Shown here in pieces: positions 52,144 through 62,200 of a DNA stretch of 64,000 bases. The DNA comes from JACKBJ01 sp964549495 (GTDB lineage: Bacteria > Chloroflexota > Anaerolineae > Epilineales > Epilineaceae): contig CAZJWJ010000014.1 in NCBI GenBank assembly GCA_964549495.1, positions 4,460-68,459 on the forward strand, read 5' to 3'. The stretch's first letter is position 1, and each line of letters starts with the position of its first letter. The translations under genes and the position numbers were made by a program. The notes under the pieces were generated by a model, which saw only the letters and a program-made list of their open reading frames with translations, made no database searches and was not told the DNA's origin.

Positions 52144-53253
52144 TCAGCTCGGCGCGCGGAAGCCGCTGCCCAGCACGCGCTCGGTCCCGTGGATGATGAC
52201 GAAGGCTTTCGGGTCGACCGAATAAACCGTCTCTTCCAGGTGATGCGCCTGCTCGGGATCGAGCGCCACCATCAGCACGTTGCGCTCCTCGCCGGAGTAC
52301 ATGCCGCGGGCCGGCAGGCTGGTCACACCGCGCCCGAAGCGCTCCATGATATGGACGGCGACCTCTTCGCCTCGGGACGTGATCACGTGACCCAGTCGCT
52401 CGTGACGGCGCGGCAGGCCCACGCGGCCACCGGACAGGCTGTCGGCAGCCGACTTGAGCAGGTCGGTGGCCGACCCCGTCGAGAGCACCTCGCCGCGCGA
52501 TTTGCGCAGGCCGGCCGTCAGCCAGCCGACGGCGAAGATCGCCAGGTAGAAGAGCAGGCCGGTGGCGATGACCAGCTCACCGGGCACGACGCCCACGTGC
52601 GCGTTGGCGACGAAGTCCTGCAGCGAGCGCACCGGCACCGGATGCAGGGCGATCTTGTTGATCCAGGCGATGGCCAAGAGCAGGTAGATGTACTGGTAAT
52701 TGCGCCGGAAGCGCCGACCGAAGGCTTCCCAGCTCGAGATGGTGAACTGCGGGTGCAGCAGGCTGTCGGCCAGCTGGCCGGCCCAGCTGGCGCTGGGGCG
52801 GTGCGGTTCGGCCAGCATAGCCGCGAAGTAGTTGGTCTCCATCAGGCGCACCCGGGTGCTCCAAAGCTCGTAGTAGCGGTAGCGCCGGGCCTCGGCCACC
52901 AGAAAGAGCGTGACCAGCAGCGTGCTGATGGGGACCATGACATGAAGGTTGGCGCCGGTGCTGCCAAAGGTGAAGGACAGCGCCGCGCCGGTGGAGATGA
53001 CGGCCCAGTTGGTGGTGGCGTCCAGACGCTGTCGCCAAACGTTGGCCCGCATGACCTCGGCGCGATAGAAATGGATCAACGAGTTGGAGAACTCGCTGCT
53101 GCCGAAGTCGACGCTGCGATACCGCCAGAGCGCCTCTCGGGAACGGCTCCCCGCTGGCTCGTCGCTCGCGCTCTCTCGCTCCGGGGCCCCGACGGGCCCG
53201 CTTTCCGACTTATCGTCCCGCCCGACCCTGCTGGCTGATTGCTCGGTGGCCAT
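52144..53253 (-). CDS. DUF2270 membrane protein fused to a DUF2179-like C-terminal domain
   Basis: 369 residues. After a polar N-terminus (about 1-45), the DUF2270 region begins (SNSLIHFYRAEVMRANVWRQRLD) with several membrane helices (WAVISTGAALSFTFG, VPISTLLVTLFLV, YLLLAIAWINKIAL, ATGLLFYLAIFAVGW). The last about 75 residues (FGRGVTSLPARGMYSGEERNVL...DPKAFVIIHGTERVLGSGF) match the DUF2179 domain at the C-end of YitT-type proteins, suspected to bind a small ligand. The fusion suggests a ligand-sensing membrane protein. No operon partners are tightly linked; it lies between mtaB (convergent) and the XRE-like regulator. Confidence 0.82.
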   Translation of the reverse strand: MATEQSASRVGRDDKSESGPVGAPERESASDEPAGSRSREALWRYRSVDFGSSEFSNSLIHFYRAEVMRANVWRQRLDATTNWAVISTGAALSFTFGSTGANLHVMVPISTLLVTLFLVAEARRYRYYELWSTRVRLMETNYFAAMLAEPHRPSASWAGQLADSLLHPQFTISSWEAFGRRFRRNYQYIYLLLAIAWINKIALHPVPVRSLQDFVANAHVGVVPGELVIATGLLFYLAIFAVGWLTAGLRKSRGEVLSTGSATDLLKSAADSLSGGRVGLPRRHERLGHVITSRGEEVAVHIMERFGRGVTSLPARGMYSGEERNVLMVALDPEQAHHLEETVYSVDPKAFVIIHGTERVLGSGFRAPS

Positions 53254-53333
53254 GTGGTCCTGCCCCTACCGGATCATTCGATCAAGATCCAGGGTAGCGC
53301 GGGCGCGGCGGCCATGCCAAGCCCGAAAGGCTC

Positions 53334-53361
53334 AGAGCCTGTTTCTTGAAGCAGGCTCTCA
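53334..53361 (-). repeat. Short stem-loop at a gene end (copy B)
   Basis: AGAGCCTG/CAGGCTCT arms with an inner TTC/GAA pairing, ending exactly at the stop codon of the 408-residue regulator (minus strand). It resembles copy A at 40675-40702. Likely a terminator-type or REP-like 3' element. Confidence 0.6.
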
Positions 53362-54585
53362 GAGCATTTCGCCCTCGGAGCTGAGCGCGGGCACCAAGCT
53401 CCGCTCCTCCTGCGTGCCCTCGATGCGGTCTTCCGAGGCCAGGCTCAGCAGCAGGTGCGTCAGGGACGCCTTGCGAGCCAGCCCCCGCGCGTGCATCACC
53501 ATGCGGTGCACGTAGTCCGGATCCCGGCGAGCATCCCGGCAGAATCGGGTGTAGGACCGGACCAGGTCGACATAGCCGATCACGCCTAGGCGTCGCGGAT
53601 CGCGCCCCATCTCGAGGGCCTCGCGGTAGGCCAAATCGGCATGATCGGGTTTCCCCCGCGAGGCGTAGAGCTCCGCCCGGCGCTGTTGGATCAGGCATGC
53701 CAGCCGGTCGATCGTGAGGGCTTCTTCATCCAGCTGAATGGAGACATGTTCCAGGATCTGTTCGACGCTGCGGATGGCGGTCCGCGGAATCCCGATGAGG
53801 GCAGCTGCCTCGAGGACCTTGAGGTGTGACCATGCCAAGCCGTCGATCGACGGGCTGGCGCCGCGACCGAGCACGGTCTCGCAGTGTTCCAAGGCTCTGC
53901 GCGGCTGGCCCATTTCCAAGTAGATCCGGGCGAGCATCGCGGCGGTCTTCATCCTGAGCGCGTCGATCGTGCGCCCGTCACTCGGCCGCTTTGTCGGGCA
54001 GTGGTGCTCGATCTGCGCCTGGGCGAGGTGGGCGTGGTATAGCGCCATCGAGTGGTTGTTGCGCAAGGCCAGCCCGTCCGCCAGGCAGAGGCCGAGCCGG
54101 GCGCGGGGAATGGCGTGCTCGATGGGCGCCAGCTCCGAAAAGCCGACCTCGCCGAGCTCGAGAACCGTATCGACCAGATGACGAACCTCGTCCGCATGAG
54201 GGGAGGCCCAAAGTCGCGAGCGCAGGTCCTCGAGGATGGGTGCCAGATCGAAGAAGCGCGCGACAGGCGCCTCTTGGACGAGCCGAGGAGGCTCGCCGCT
54301 GGAGCGCGCTGCTAGCATGTGCGTGATCAAGGAGGCCCGCTCGACCGGTGTGAGCGGCAGCGCCTCGGCGATTCGAACGGCCAAGGTGGGGCTGGGCGAC
54401 CGGACCTCGCCGGCTCCGGATCCATCGTCGATCGTGAGCAGGCAGCTGAGATGCTGAGGGGTGATGTCGAGCCGGCTCGCGAGTTCGCGCTTGCTCCCGG
54501 AACGGGCCAGGGAGCGTTCCATGACGGCGATGTAGGCCGCCCGATGCGCGCGCTGGCGCTCTCTTCGAATCTGACTCAGCACCAA
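53359..54585 (-). CDS. Helix-turn-helix regulator with helical-repeat (TPR-like) body
   Basis: 408 residues. Residues about 8-75 carry a Cro/XRE-like helix-turn-helix (RSGSKRELASRLDITPQHLSCLLT), and the remainder is almost all alpha-helical with TPR-like pairs (LGLCLADGLALRNNHSMALYHAHLAQAQIEHH, MLARIYLEMGQPRRALEHCETVLG). This resembles Rgg/PlcR-type or Chloroflexota helical regulators that bind a peptide or protein signal. It is divergent from the short secreted-protein gene, suggesting it may control it. No other family signature is recognised. Its stop codon lies in the repeated stem-loop. Confidence 0.72.
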   Translation of the reverse strand: MVLSQIRRERQRAHRAAYIAVMERSLARSGSKRELASRLDITPQHLSCLLTIDDGSGAGEVRSPSPTLAVRIAEALPLTPVERASLITHMLAARSSGEPPRLVQEAPVARFFDLAPILEDLRSRLWASPHADEVRHLVDTVLELGEVGFSELAPIEHAIPRARLGLCLADGLALRNNHSMALYHAHLAQAQIEHHCPTKRPSDGRTIDALRMKTAAMLARIYLEMGQPRRALEHCETVLGRGASPSIDGLAWSHLKVLEAAALIGIPRTAIRSVEQILEHVSIQLDEEALTIDRLACLIQQRRAELYASRGKPDHADLAYREALEMGRDPRRLGVIGYVDLVRSYTRFCRDARRDPDYVHRMVMHARGLARKASLTHLLLSLASEDRIEGTQEERSLVPALSSEGEML

Positions 54586-54756
54586 GCCCCCTCCCTAGTA
54601 CACTGCGTCATTTCGATCACGTTACCGGTCTCTCATTTTTCAAGGCAGCGATTTCACGTGCCTGGCACCGCGTCTCCTGACAGAATGAACAGTGCTGACG
54701 GCCTGCCCATTCCGGTGGCCATACAACTCTCCCGCCGGGTGACCGGATGGGGACCA

Positions 54757-55209
54757 ATGAAAGGCATGCTTCCCGTGCGAACCCTAAACATCCTGCTCTC
54801 CTTGGTCGCGGTTCTGCTCCTCGCCTTGACGTCCATCGGGTCCGGGCCGGTCGCGGCCCAGAGTGCCGGGGATCCGTGTTCACCGGCACTCCCGCTCCCC
54901 CCGCCACCGGGGGGGCATCCCAAGCCGACCGGCGGCACGGTGACCGATGTATCCACCAACCTCGGCATCGAAGGGGCCACGGTCCAACTCTATCGATGTT
55001 ACTTCGGCGTGGGGCTCCTGGAAGACGCGGTTACGACCGCGGAGGATGGCGACTACCTCTTCGAGGATGTCGAGCTGGGCTCCTACTACTACATCCAGGT
55101 GTCCTCGAGCGGGCCGATGGCCGGCATGCAGCCCGCCTCGGGCTACTCGAACCCGACGCCGATCTTCGATCCATCTGAAGACGATACGCACGACTTCGGA
55201 TTCGAGTAG
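54757..55209 (+). CDS. Short secreted beta-sandwich (Cna-B/SdrD-like) protein
   Basis: 150 residues from ATG 54757 (alternative ATG 54766). The signal peptide is NILLSLVAVLLLALTSIGSG with cleavage near VAA-Q. The mature part begins with a Pro-rich Cys segment, then one domain of the Cna-B/SdrD_B type (GTVTDVSTNLGIEGATVQLYRC...TAEDGDYLFEDVELGSYYYIQV). It is short for the family, which usually has many repeats. There are two Cys, in the Pro-rich start and after LYR. It could be an adhesin or structural subunit at the cell surface. It converges with the SARP gene, with only 14 bp between stops. Confidence 0.75.
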   Translation: MKGMLPVRTLNILLSLVAVLLLALTSIGSGPVAAQSAGDPCSPALPLPPPPGGHPKPTGGTVTDVSTNLGIEGATVQLYRCYFGVGLLEDAVTTAEDGDYLFEDVELGSYYYIQVSSSGPMAGMQPASGYSNPTPIFDPSEDDTHDFGFE

Positions 55210-55223
55210 GTAGGGACTCGCGC

Positions 55224-56912
55224 TCAGCTAGGGGTCTTGCGCGCGTCGCCGGCAACTTCGAGTGACGCGCGCAAGACCTCCGCGTGATCTCGCAAGCGCT
55301 CGGCCGCTTCCGAGTCACCCATGTCCTCGAGCAGCGATGCCATGTAGACGGAAACCTCGGCGACGCCACGCATGTGCTGGCAATTGCGGAAGAGTCGTTC
55401 GCTCTCTTCGTAGCGGAAGCGGGCTTGTTCCATGTCTCCGGACCGGTGCGCGAGGTACCCGAGCACCTGCATGCAGTAGGCCCGCCCGGCGACATCGTCG
55501 AGATCCTGATAGGTCTCGAGGGCCTCTTGGGCCAAGTCCGAGGCCTTGTCCCAGTTGCTCAGGTTCTGATAGATCGTACTCAGATCCACCAGGGAGCCAG
55601 CGATGATCGCGCGATCCTCCAGTGCCCGCCCGATGGCCAGCTGCTCGACCAGCATGGCCTTGGCCAACTCGTAGCGGCCCAGTGCCATCAGGGCCAGGCC
55701 GGCGTTCTTGAGGACCAAGGCCATCAGTGCGGGTTGTCGGACGCTGCGGAGGATTTCGAGGCTTTCCTCGTGGAGGGTCGCGGCGCGCTCCAACTCTCGG
55801 CGGCGGAAGGCGACCACCCCCAAGCTGTTGAGCGCGCGGGCGTACCAGACTCGCTGGCCGATGGCTTCCCAATGGCGGAGACTCAGCTCGAGGCGCAGGC
55901 CGGCCAACTCCAGATCTCCGTGCTCGATGGCCAGGACGCCCGATCCGTGCAAGAGCTGCGCGTAGGTGGCGCCCTCGCGATTCAAGGTGGAAAGGAGCAC
56001 CCGTTCGAGCAAGATGCGGCCCTGGCCGGCACCCTCGTACTCCATCCAGTAGGGCCACATCGCGCCGACGAGTCGGGCGGCGGGCTCGGACAAGTTCTTG
56101 GCCAGCGCCAGCTCGATGCTCTCGAGCACGGCATCGTAGCTCTTGCGGATGACCTTGGACCAGCTCTCCCTCTCCCGACCCCATAGGTGGGCGCTGGCCT
56201 CTTCGACCAGCTCGATGTGCTCTCTCAGCCGGCGATGGAGCGGGTCGGCGGGCGTGGTCTTGGGTATGTCGCCCAGATCGCCGAGGTCGTCCGGGATCTC
56301 GATGCGGCCGCCATCGTCGGCGTCCTTGCGACGCGTCCGGGACGGAGGCATGAGCATCAGGTCGTAGCTGTCCACCGTAGCCAGCGCGCCGGCACATGCC
56401 CGGCAGCGTTCCAGGCTCTGCTCCAGGATCGCGTCCATGCGCTCGCGCACCGGTTCCAACCAGGGATCCAGGAAGAGCGGCAAGAGTCCCGAGCCATAGA
56501 TTCGGGTCATCGATGCCTCGATCTGGGCCGCCCGAGCCGGATCCAGGGATTGGAGCCGCTCGGTCTCCGCGGCCAGTTCGAGGAAGTCCTCCAGGTCGGT
56601 CGGCATGACCGGGTTGAGCTGGAGCACGCGACGCGGATGAAGGATGGCGCTGTCGGGGACTTCGATCTTGTCGAGGAGTCGCCGCAGGCGCAGCAGCACC
56701 TCGGTCAGGCGGTTGGCGGCCAGGGACTCCGACTTGTCCGGCCACAGCGCGGCCGCCGCGGCCTTGCGCTCGACCACCTCGCCCGGATGCAGGGCCAGGT
56801 AGGCCAGCAGGGCTTCCTGGCGACGATTTTGGAAGGTGGCGACGACTTCGCCGTCACGTTCGATACGGAAGGAATCGAAGAGGACGAGGCGCCATGATTT
56901 GAGGGGGTGCAA
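55224..56912 (-). CDS. SARP-type transcription regulator with TPR body
   Basis: 562 residues from a TTG at 56912, preferred because AAAGGAAGG lies 6 nt upstream; an ATG at 56960 would add 16 residues without a ribosome site. An OmpR-like winged helix (about 5-100, WRLVLFDSFRIERDGEV...LALHPGEVVERKAAAAALWPD) is followed by a BTAD-like part and long helical TPR repeats (about 270-550, GVLAIEHGDLELAGLRLELSL..., YCMQVLGYLAHRSGDMEQARFRYEESERL). There is no P-loop ATPase, unlike the SARP protein at 22 kb. It probably activates a target operon, with the 58-residue peptide gene or neighbours as candidates by position. Confidence 0.82.
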   Translation of the reverse strand: MHPLKSWRLVLFDSFRIERDGEVVATFQNRRQEALLAYLALHPGEVVERKAAAAALWPDKSESLAANRLTEVLLRLRRLLDKIEVPDSAILHPRRVLQLNPVMPTDLEDFLELAAETERLQSLDPARAAQIEASMTRIYGSGLLPLFLDPWLEPVRERMDAILEQSLERCRACAGALATVDSYDLMLMPPSRTRRKDADDGGRIEIPDDLGDLGDIPKTTPADPLHRRLREHIELVEEASAHLWGRERESWSKVIRKSYDAVLESIELALAKNLSEPAARLVGAMWPYWMEYEGAGQGRILLERVLLSTLNREGATYAQLLHGSGVLAIEHGDLELAGLRLELSLRHWEAIGQRVWYARALNSLGVVAFRRRELERAATLHEESLEILRSVRQPALMALVLKNAGLALMALGRYELAKAMLVEQLAIGRALEDRAIIAGSLVDLSTIYQNLSNWDKASDLAQEALETYQDLDDVAGRAYCMQVLGYLAHRSGDMEQARFRYEESERLFRNCQHMRGVAEVSVYMASLLEDMGDSEAAERLRDHAEVLRASLEVAGDARKTPS

Positions 56913-57061
56913 GTCTTGCCTTCCTTTGGAAAACAGCGGGGGATGCTGCCAGTGTATCATGCCAGCGCGGTGCAGGTCAACGGCATCGATGGGACTTCGG
57001 GCCGAGCCATGCCCTGCGTGGAGCCATGCGCAGATCCTTCTCCGCCCGATGGTCGAAATGT
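56913..57061 (-). promoter_or_regulatory. Promoter region of the SARP-type regulator
   Basis: About 150 bp between the regulator start and the terminator of the peptide operon. It contains the ribosome site AAAGGAAGG (56919-56927) on the minus strand. I do not see a convincing -35/-10 pair. Confidence 0.4.
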
Positions 57062-57099
57062 AAAAAACAGTCGGGTGTGCGATGCGCACACCCGACTGT
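57062..57099 (-). terminator. Perfect intrinsic terminator after the 58-residue peptide gene
   Basis: Read on the minus strand, a 15-bp perfect stem (ACAGTCGGGTGTGCG with its complement, 3-nt loop) is followed by TTTTTT. It lies 32 nt after the stop of the 58-residue reading frame and is one of the strongest terminators in the window, which supports real transcription of that gene. Confidence 0.92.
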
Positions 57100-57131
57100 C
57101 GAGCAACTGGATACCGTTTCGCAGACGCGGC

Positions 57132-57308
57132 CTAGAACATCGGGCCGTAGCCCGCTTGGGCCGGTCCGAGGATCTCGAGCAGATCCTCGAGCGAGTCGAG
57201 CGCTTCCGCTTGCGGAGGTGAGTAGTGAATGCGAGTCTCCGGCAGCGCCTGTTCGTTCTGTGCGCCGACCTGCCGAGGATCGCGCTCCTGCCGTTCTTGA
57301 TGATTCAT
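57132..57308 (-). CDS. 58-residue peptide gene, candidate precursor peptide
   Basis: 58 residues with a clear ribosome site (GAGGGGGAA about 8 nt upstream of ATG 57308). The N-terminal half is polar, Gln/Glu/Arg-rich (NHQERQERDPRQV); the second half is Leu/Asp/Glu-rich (ALDSLEDLLEILG) and ends in a Gly/Pro/aromatic segment GPAQAGYGPMF. There is no signal peptide or membrane helix. The internal HYSPPQ gives a Y-x-x-P pattern, like leader peptides recognised by RRE domains. It is the second gene of the operon, 19 bp after the 464-residue secreted protein. It could be a RiPP-type precursor, a small regulator or an exported tail-less peptide; function unknown. Confidence 0.65.
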   Translation of the reverse strand: MNHQERQERDPRQVGAQNEQALPETRIHYSPPQAEALDSLEDLLEILGPAQAGYGPMF

Positions 57309-57327
57309 CGAGCGTTCCCCCTCGGGT

Positions 57328-58722
57328 CTAGTGCGAGCTGCCGGGCATAGGGCCCGTGAGTTTCGATTTCGCGCCAGCCAGCCCCGGCAGGACCGGTCCG
57401 GGGATGATCCGCGAGGGCACCGCACCGACCTCTACCGGGCCGTGCCGCGTGGTCTGCCCGAGCGTGTCGACATCCTCCAGCCAGTAGCGCAGGGCGTTGG
57501 CCGGGGCCATCCAGTCGACCCATTCGTAGCTGGCGCCCGAGAGCTCACTGCCCTCGCTGGCGATCAGCCGCGGCGTCACGACGGTCTCGCTGCCATCGGC
57601 CTCTTCGCGGATGATGCGGAAGCCGGCGTGCTTGATCTCGCTGGCCGTCGTCCAGTCCAGATGGACGTTGTGGCCCACCCGCTCGGCCCCGAAGTCGGTC
57701 AGCTCGACCGCCAAGGGATTCGAGTTGCCGCCGAAGTCGGTGACGTTGGCTTCGGCGTAGGCGTCGGAGACCACGATGGTCGAGTTGGCCAAGACGCTGA
57801 GGAGCGGTACATCCAGGACTTCGATCTCGAGGGCGATCGCCTCGGCGGAGGTCATGGTGGGGTCCGCGGTGTCCTCGGTCAGCTGACCGACGGTAACGCG
57901 CACCGCGTCGACCAGGGGAATACCGGCCTGCAAGACGGTTACGATGGGCAGCGGGTCTGTACAGTCGATCGGGTTGCCGGCCACTTCCAGGTTGACGCAG
58001 TTGATCGATGCGTTGGCGTCCGCGTCACCCACCGAGCTATCGCTCGTGGCATCGGCCGACGCGCTGAGCACGTCGGCCGTGACCACTGGGTCCAGCGCCG
58101 GGATCCCGACATTGACCTCGAGGCCCTCGACGCTGCTGTTGGCTTCGGCGATCGCATCGTGTAGCGGCGAGTCGGTATTGGTGTTGACCAGGGAGTCGAC
58201 CGCCACCGTAGTAGCGAGCACCAAGTCGTTCAAGATCAAAGCATTGCCGACATCCAGCCCATCGATGGTGTTGTCGGCGGTGGACTCGGAGATCAGGCCG
58301 GTGACCTGGCTCGATGCGTCGGACTCGATGGCTCCGGTGTCGATCAAGAAGGTGTCGATCATCGCCAGGAAGTCGTTATCCGTGACCGGAGTTGCATTCC
58401 CGTCGTAGGTCTTGGTGGTGCTGGCGTTGATCAGGTCGACGTCGAGTAGCCCCACCGAATCCAGACCCACCACCACGTCGACGCCCTGACCCTCGGCGCT
58501 GGTCGTGGCGGGTGAGGGGAAGGGGTCGCCCGAGAGATCCGCCTCGGATCGAGAGACGTCGACGGTGGCCGTAGTGAGCCCGCCGAGCGCTACCAGGTCG
58601 ATGTGAACCGCTGTCGCCTCGGCCAAGGCGTCATAGGGCACGCCCGGGAAGCTCGAGGCCGCCCGCGGTGTCAGGACGATGAGGCAGAGGCACGCCGTCA
58701 AGGCGACGATGCGTTTGAACAC
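57328..58722 (-). CDS. Secreted protein of unknown function with C-terminal FN3-like module
   Basis: 464 residues from a GTG at 58722 that has AGGGGGTAGGA just upstream; the longer ATG frame at 58800 lacks this. The signal peptide is FKRIVALTACLCLIVLTPRAASS. Residues about 30-330 are Asp/Thr/Val/Ala-rich with many predicted strands and few charges (TTATVDVSRSEADLSGD, GLDVGNALILNDLVLATTVAVDS). The C-terminal about 120 residues (LAVELTDFGAERVGHNVHLDWTTASEIKHAGFRIIRE) form an FN3-like domain common at the C-end of Chloroflexota exported proteins. It has no LPxL tail. Its operon partner is the 58-residue peptide gene, 19 bp downstream. Confidence 0.78.
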   Translation of the reverse strand: MFKRIVALTACLCLIVLTPRAASSFPGVPYDALAEATAVHIDLVALGGLTTATVDVSRSEADLSGDPFPSPATTSAEGQGVDVVVGLDSVGLLDVDLINASTTKTYDGNATPVTDNDFLAMIDTFLIDTGAIESDASSQVTGLISESTADNTIDGLDVGNALILNDLVLATTVAVDSLVNTNTDSPLHDAIAEANSSVEGLEVNVGIPALDPVVTADVLSASADATSDSSVGDADANASINCVNLEVAGNPIDCTDPLPIVTVLQAGIPLVDAVRVTVGQLTEDTADPTMTSAEAIALEIEVLDVPLLSVLANSTIVVSDAYAEANVTDFGGNSNPLAVELTDFGAERVGHNVHLDWTTASEIKHAGFRIIREEADGSETVVTPRLIASEGSELSGASYEWVDWMAPANALRYWLEDVDTLGQTTRHGPVEVGAVPSRIIPGPVLPGLAGAKSKLTGPMPGSSH

Positions 58723-59201
58723 GATAGTCCTACCCCCTGTGAATGGGTGCAACCTGCGGGAATCGGTGGCAAACCCTGGCAAGATTGCTTGAATCAACAT
58801 GCGAATCGTGGGGCTCGGCCCCTCTATCCGGCCCCAGACTACCCGATAATGGTTGCCGTGGTCAAGTTAAATGTTCAAAATCGTTCATTTTGTCCGGATT
58901 TGTTTGATGGGTAGCCGTTCGGGAGGCATCGTTGACGAACAATGCAAGAACGGCACCCGACCTCAATGATGGATGGGGCGAAGAACCAGCTTCCGAGTCG
59001 CGTGCGGCCCGGATCCTTGTCGCCGAGGGGCGCGAAATGGTACACTTGAGCCGGCAGCCGGCGGGTTTGCGCTCGCGCGGATCTTTGGCGGTACTTGTGC
59101 AAGCCCCGATCCCGGAGTTGTCATCGGATGCCGGGATCTTTCGCGAAGCGCGAAATCCAGATGACCACCCCGACAGCGTCGACCTGCGAAAGGCCGAGGC
59201 C
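58723..59201. promoter_or_regulatory. Divergent control region with an AT-rich core
   Basis: 479 bp between the secreted-protein operon (minus) and the C25 peptidase operon (plus). A stretch near 58851-58915 is much richer in A and T than its surroundings and contains AAATG...CATTT inverted segments (about 58869-58890). It is a likely shared promoter/operator, possibly for one of the two nearby regulators. No supported gene lies here; frames crossing it appear to be noise. Confidence 0.45.
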
Positions 59202-62200
59202 ATGACGTCACCGAGATCAAGCCGGCCGCTGCCTCGTCTGCTGGCGGTGATTGCGATCGCCATGCTGTGCCAGGCGGTGAGCCGAGCTGGGCCGGTCGAT
59301 CCGGGGTCGATCTTCGAGGGGCGAGCACGGGCGGCGCCGGTCCCCGCGCCACCGCAGCTGCACTGGATCCAGCCACCCGATGGGCGGGGATTCGTCGTGA
59401 CCGTCGAGCTGCCCAGACCGCGGCTCGATGTGGATCGAGATGGCGGTTGTCTGCGACCTCGCTTGCCCGAGCGGGGTGTCGCGAACTGGCGTCCAGCGGG
59501 CGCCAGCCCCGACTACGGCTGGTTGGTCGGGCTGCCAGAGGTCGAAGGCGCCAACCTGGAGCTTCTCGACGTGGTCGAGGAGGCGCTCCGTCGACCGGCC
59601 GATGGGCACGGCTCGTCAGATCTTTCGCTGTGCGCCGACCTCCGACCTGGCCTGGCCGAGATGGAATCGAGCGACTCGGAGACTGACTATGGGCATCCGG
59701 AGACAGGAACCGGCGGGCGTTCTCGAGATCGAGCCGGCGCTTCGGTCCCCAGCGGGGCCATCGGCGATGCCGACCTGGCGCGCTTGCCGGACAGCCGCCT
59801 CCCGGTGGCCAGTCTCGAGCCGGCCGGCACGTTGCGCGGCCAGAACCTGGCGCGGCTCGTCCTGCGGCCGCTGGCGGCGGAGGACGCCGGCCGCCTGCGC
59901 TTGCGTCGCCGCGTCACGCTGCGCCTCGCGTACAGCCGACCGGAAACGGTCCGCCTCGCCCCTCCCCTGGATGGCCCCTTCGAGCACGCGAGTCGGAGCT
60001 TGCTGAATGCCGACTGGCTCCCCCGGCGCGCCGGGAAGACCCAGGTCCCGCCCTCCGCCCCTACGCGGTCCGCCGGCGAGTTCGGTGAAGGGTCCGACGG
60101 GCCGCAGTCGCTGGATCAGATCCGACCGGCAGCCGGCGACCCCGATGCGCTCAAGGTTCTGGTGGACGCCGACGGACCCGTCGCGCTGAGCGGGCAGGAC
60201 CTGGCGGATGCCGGCTGGGATCTTGCCGCCATCGATCCGGATGCCCTCGCCCTGGAGGCGGGCGGCCGGCCGCTGCCGCTGGCGGTCGAGACGGCCGAGG
60301 CGGGCCGGCTGGGCGCCGAGGACCGCCTGGGCTTCCATGGCCGCGCCATGACGGGACTCTTTTCGCGGGAGAACGTCTACTGGCTGCGCCGAGACGGCGC
60401 CGCGCCCATGGCGCCAGCGCCGCGCGAGCTTCCGCGGGTGGAGGCCCGGACCGCGGAGGCCTTCAGCCGCACGCTCCGCTTCGAGCAGGATAGCGAGTAC
60501 GTCTTCTCGCTGCGCCGCTGGCAGGCCGACGATCGCTGGATGTGGGGCGGGCGGATCGACGCCGGCCGGACGATCACGCGCAGCTTGCAGCTCGACGACC
60601 TGGCACCGGAGGCCGGTCCTGCCCGGCTGCGGCTGCGCCTGCAGGGCTACACCGACGACCCGGAGGTCGCCCCGGATCATCACGTGCGGCTGCAGCTCAA
60701 CGGCAGCCCCATCGGCAGCCGCCGCTTCGACGGCGAGCGCTGGCAGGAGTTCACCTATACCCTGCCGGCCGGCCTCTTGGTCGACGGCCCGAACCAGCTG
60801 GTCCTCGAGCAGGTGGGCGATACCGGCGCCAGCGTGGACAGCATCTTCCTCGACTGGGTCGAGCTGGACTACCGGGCCGGCTACCGGGCGGTGGCCGGCC
60901 GGCTGGACTTCGAGGCGCCGGGTCCGGGCGACTGGCGTTTCGAAGTCGAGGGCTTCGACCGGCCCGACATCCAGCTCGTCGATTGGGCCGATCCCGAGCG
61001 CCCGGTGCGCCTGGCGGGCGGGCGCATCGAAGTGGATGGAGCCGGCGGCTATCGCTTGGTCTTCGAGGATCGGGTCGAGGCCGAGGGCCGCTATCGCGTC
61101 TGGCAGGGCGGGGCCGAGCTGGCACCGGTTGGCATCGAGACCAACCATCCCTCGTCCCTGCGCGATCCGGAGCAGGGGGCCGACTACGTCATCATCACCC
61201 ATCCCGACTTCCTCGATGCGCTCGAGCCCCTGGTCGAGCGGCGCCGCGCCGAGGGCATGCGGGTGATGGTGGCGCGCATCGACGACATCTACGACGAGTT
61301 TTCGGCCGGCGTCTTCGACCCGCGGGCCATCCGCGACTTCCTGCGCCACGCCCGGGACCATTGGCAGGCGCCGGCGCCGACCTACGCCCTCTTGGTCGGC
61401 GAGGCCAACCTGGACTACCGCGGCGGGATGGGGCAGGGGCCGGCCAACTACGTGCCGGCCATGCGGGTGGACGTGAACATCGCCGGCGGGGCCGGCGCCA
61501 CCACCAGCGACATCTGGTACGCGGCGCTCGACGGCGACGCGGACGTGCTGCCCGATCTCTTGATCGGCCGGCTGTCGGTGACCCGACCCGAGCAGGTCGG
61601 CGGCTACCTCGACAAGCTCTTCGACTTCGAGGCCCGGCCCATCGAGGCCGATTGGCGCAAGCGGCTCTTGATGGTGGCCGATGACGACGGTGTGGCGGAG
61701 CTGGAAGGTTTCAACGAGGAGCTCCTGCAGCGGCTGCCGGCGGATCTCGAGGTCGAGCGCTTCTACGCGGCCGGCTACCCGCGCGACGCGGACCTGACCG
61801 GCGACATCCTGGACTCGCTGCAGGCCGGCGCCCTGGCCCTGAACTTCACCGGCCACGGCAACGTCGAATTGTGGAGCCCCTGGCCCGGCGGCGGGCGCAT
61901 CATGGACCTGCCGGACATGGCCGGCCTGAGCGGCGGCCCCAGCACGCCGCTCTTCACCACCGCCACCTGCATGAACGGCATGGTCGACCACCCGCTCAAG
62001 CCCACCAGCCTGGCCGAGATCTGGGTGCGCAACCCCGATGGCGGCGGCGTGGCGGCCTGGAGCCCCAGCGGCTTCACGCTGGTGGCCGGCGAGCGGACCC
62101 TCTTCGGCAGCTTCTACGAGGGCCTCTACGACGGCAGCGGCCGCAGCATCGGCGCGTTGACCGCCCAGGCCATGGTCGATGCCTATGCCGAGTCGGCCGT

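Noticed and set aside
57132..57308. The 58-residue peptide as a classical lasso-peptide precursor
   Set aside because: A Y-x-x-P motif is present, but there is no conserved Thr near the cleavage site and no Asp/Glu at ring positions 7-9 of the tail after LG. No asparagine-synthetase-like or B2 gene is seen. The peptide remains of interest on other grounds.
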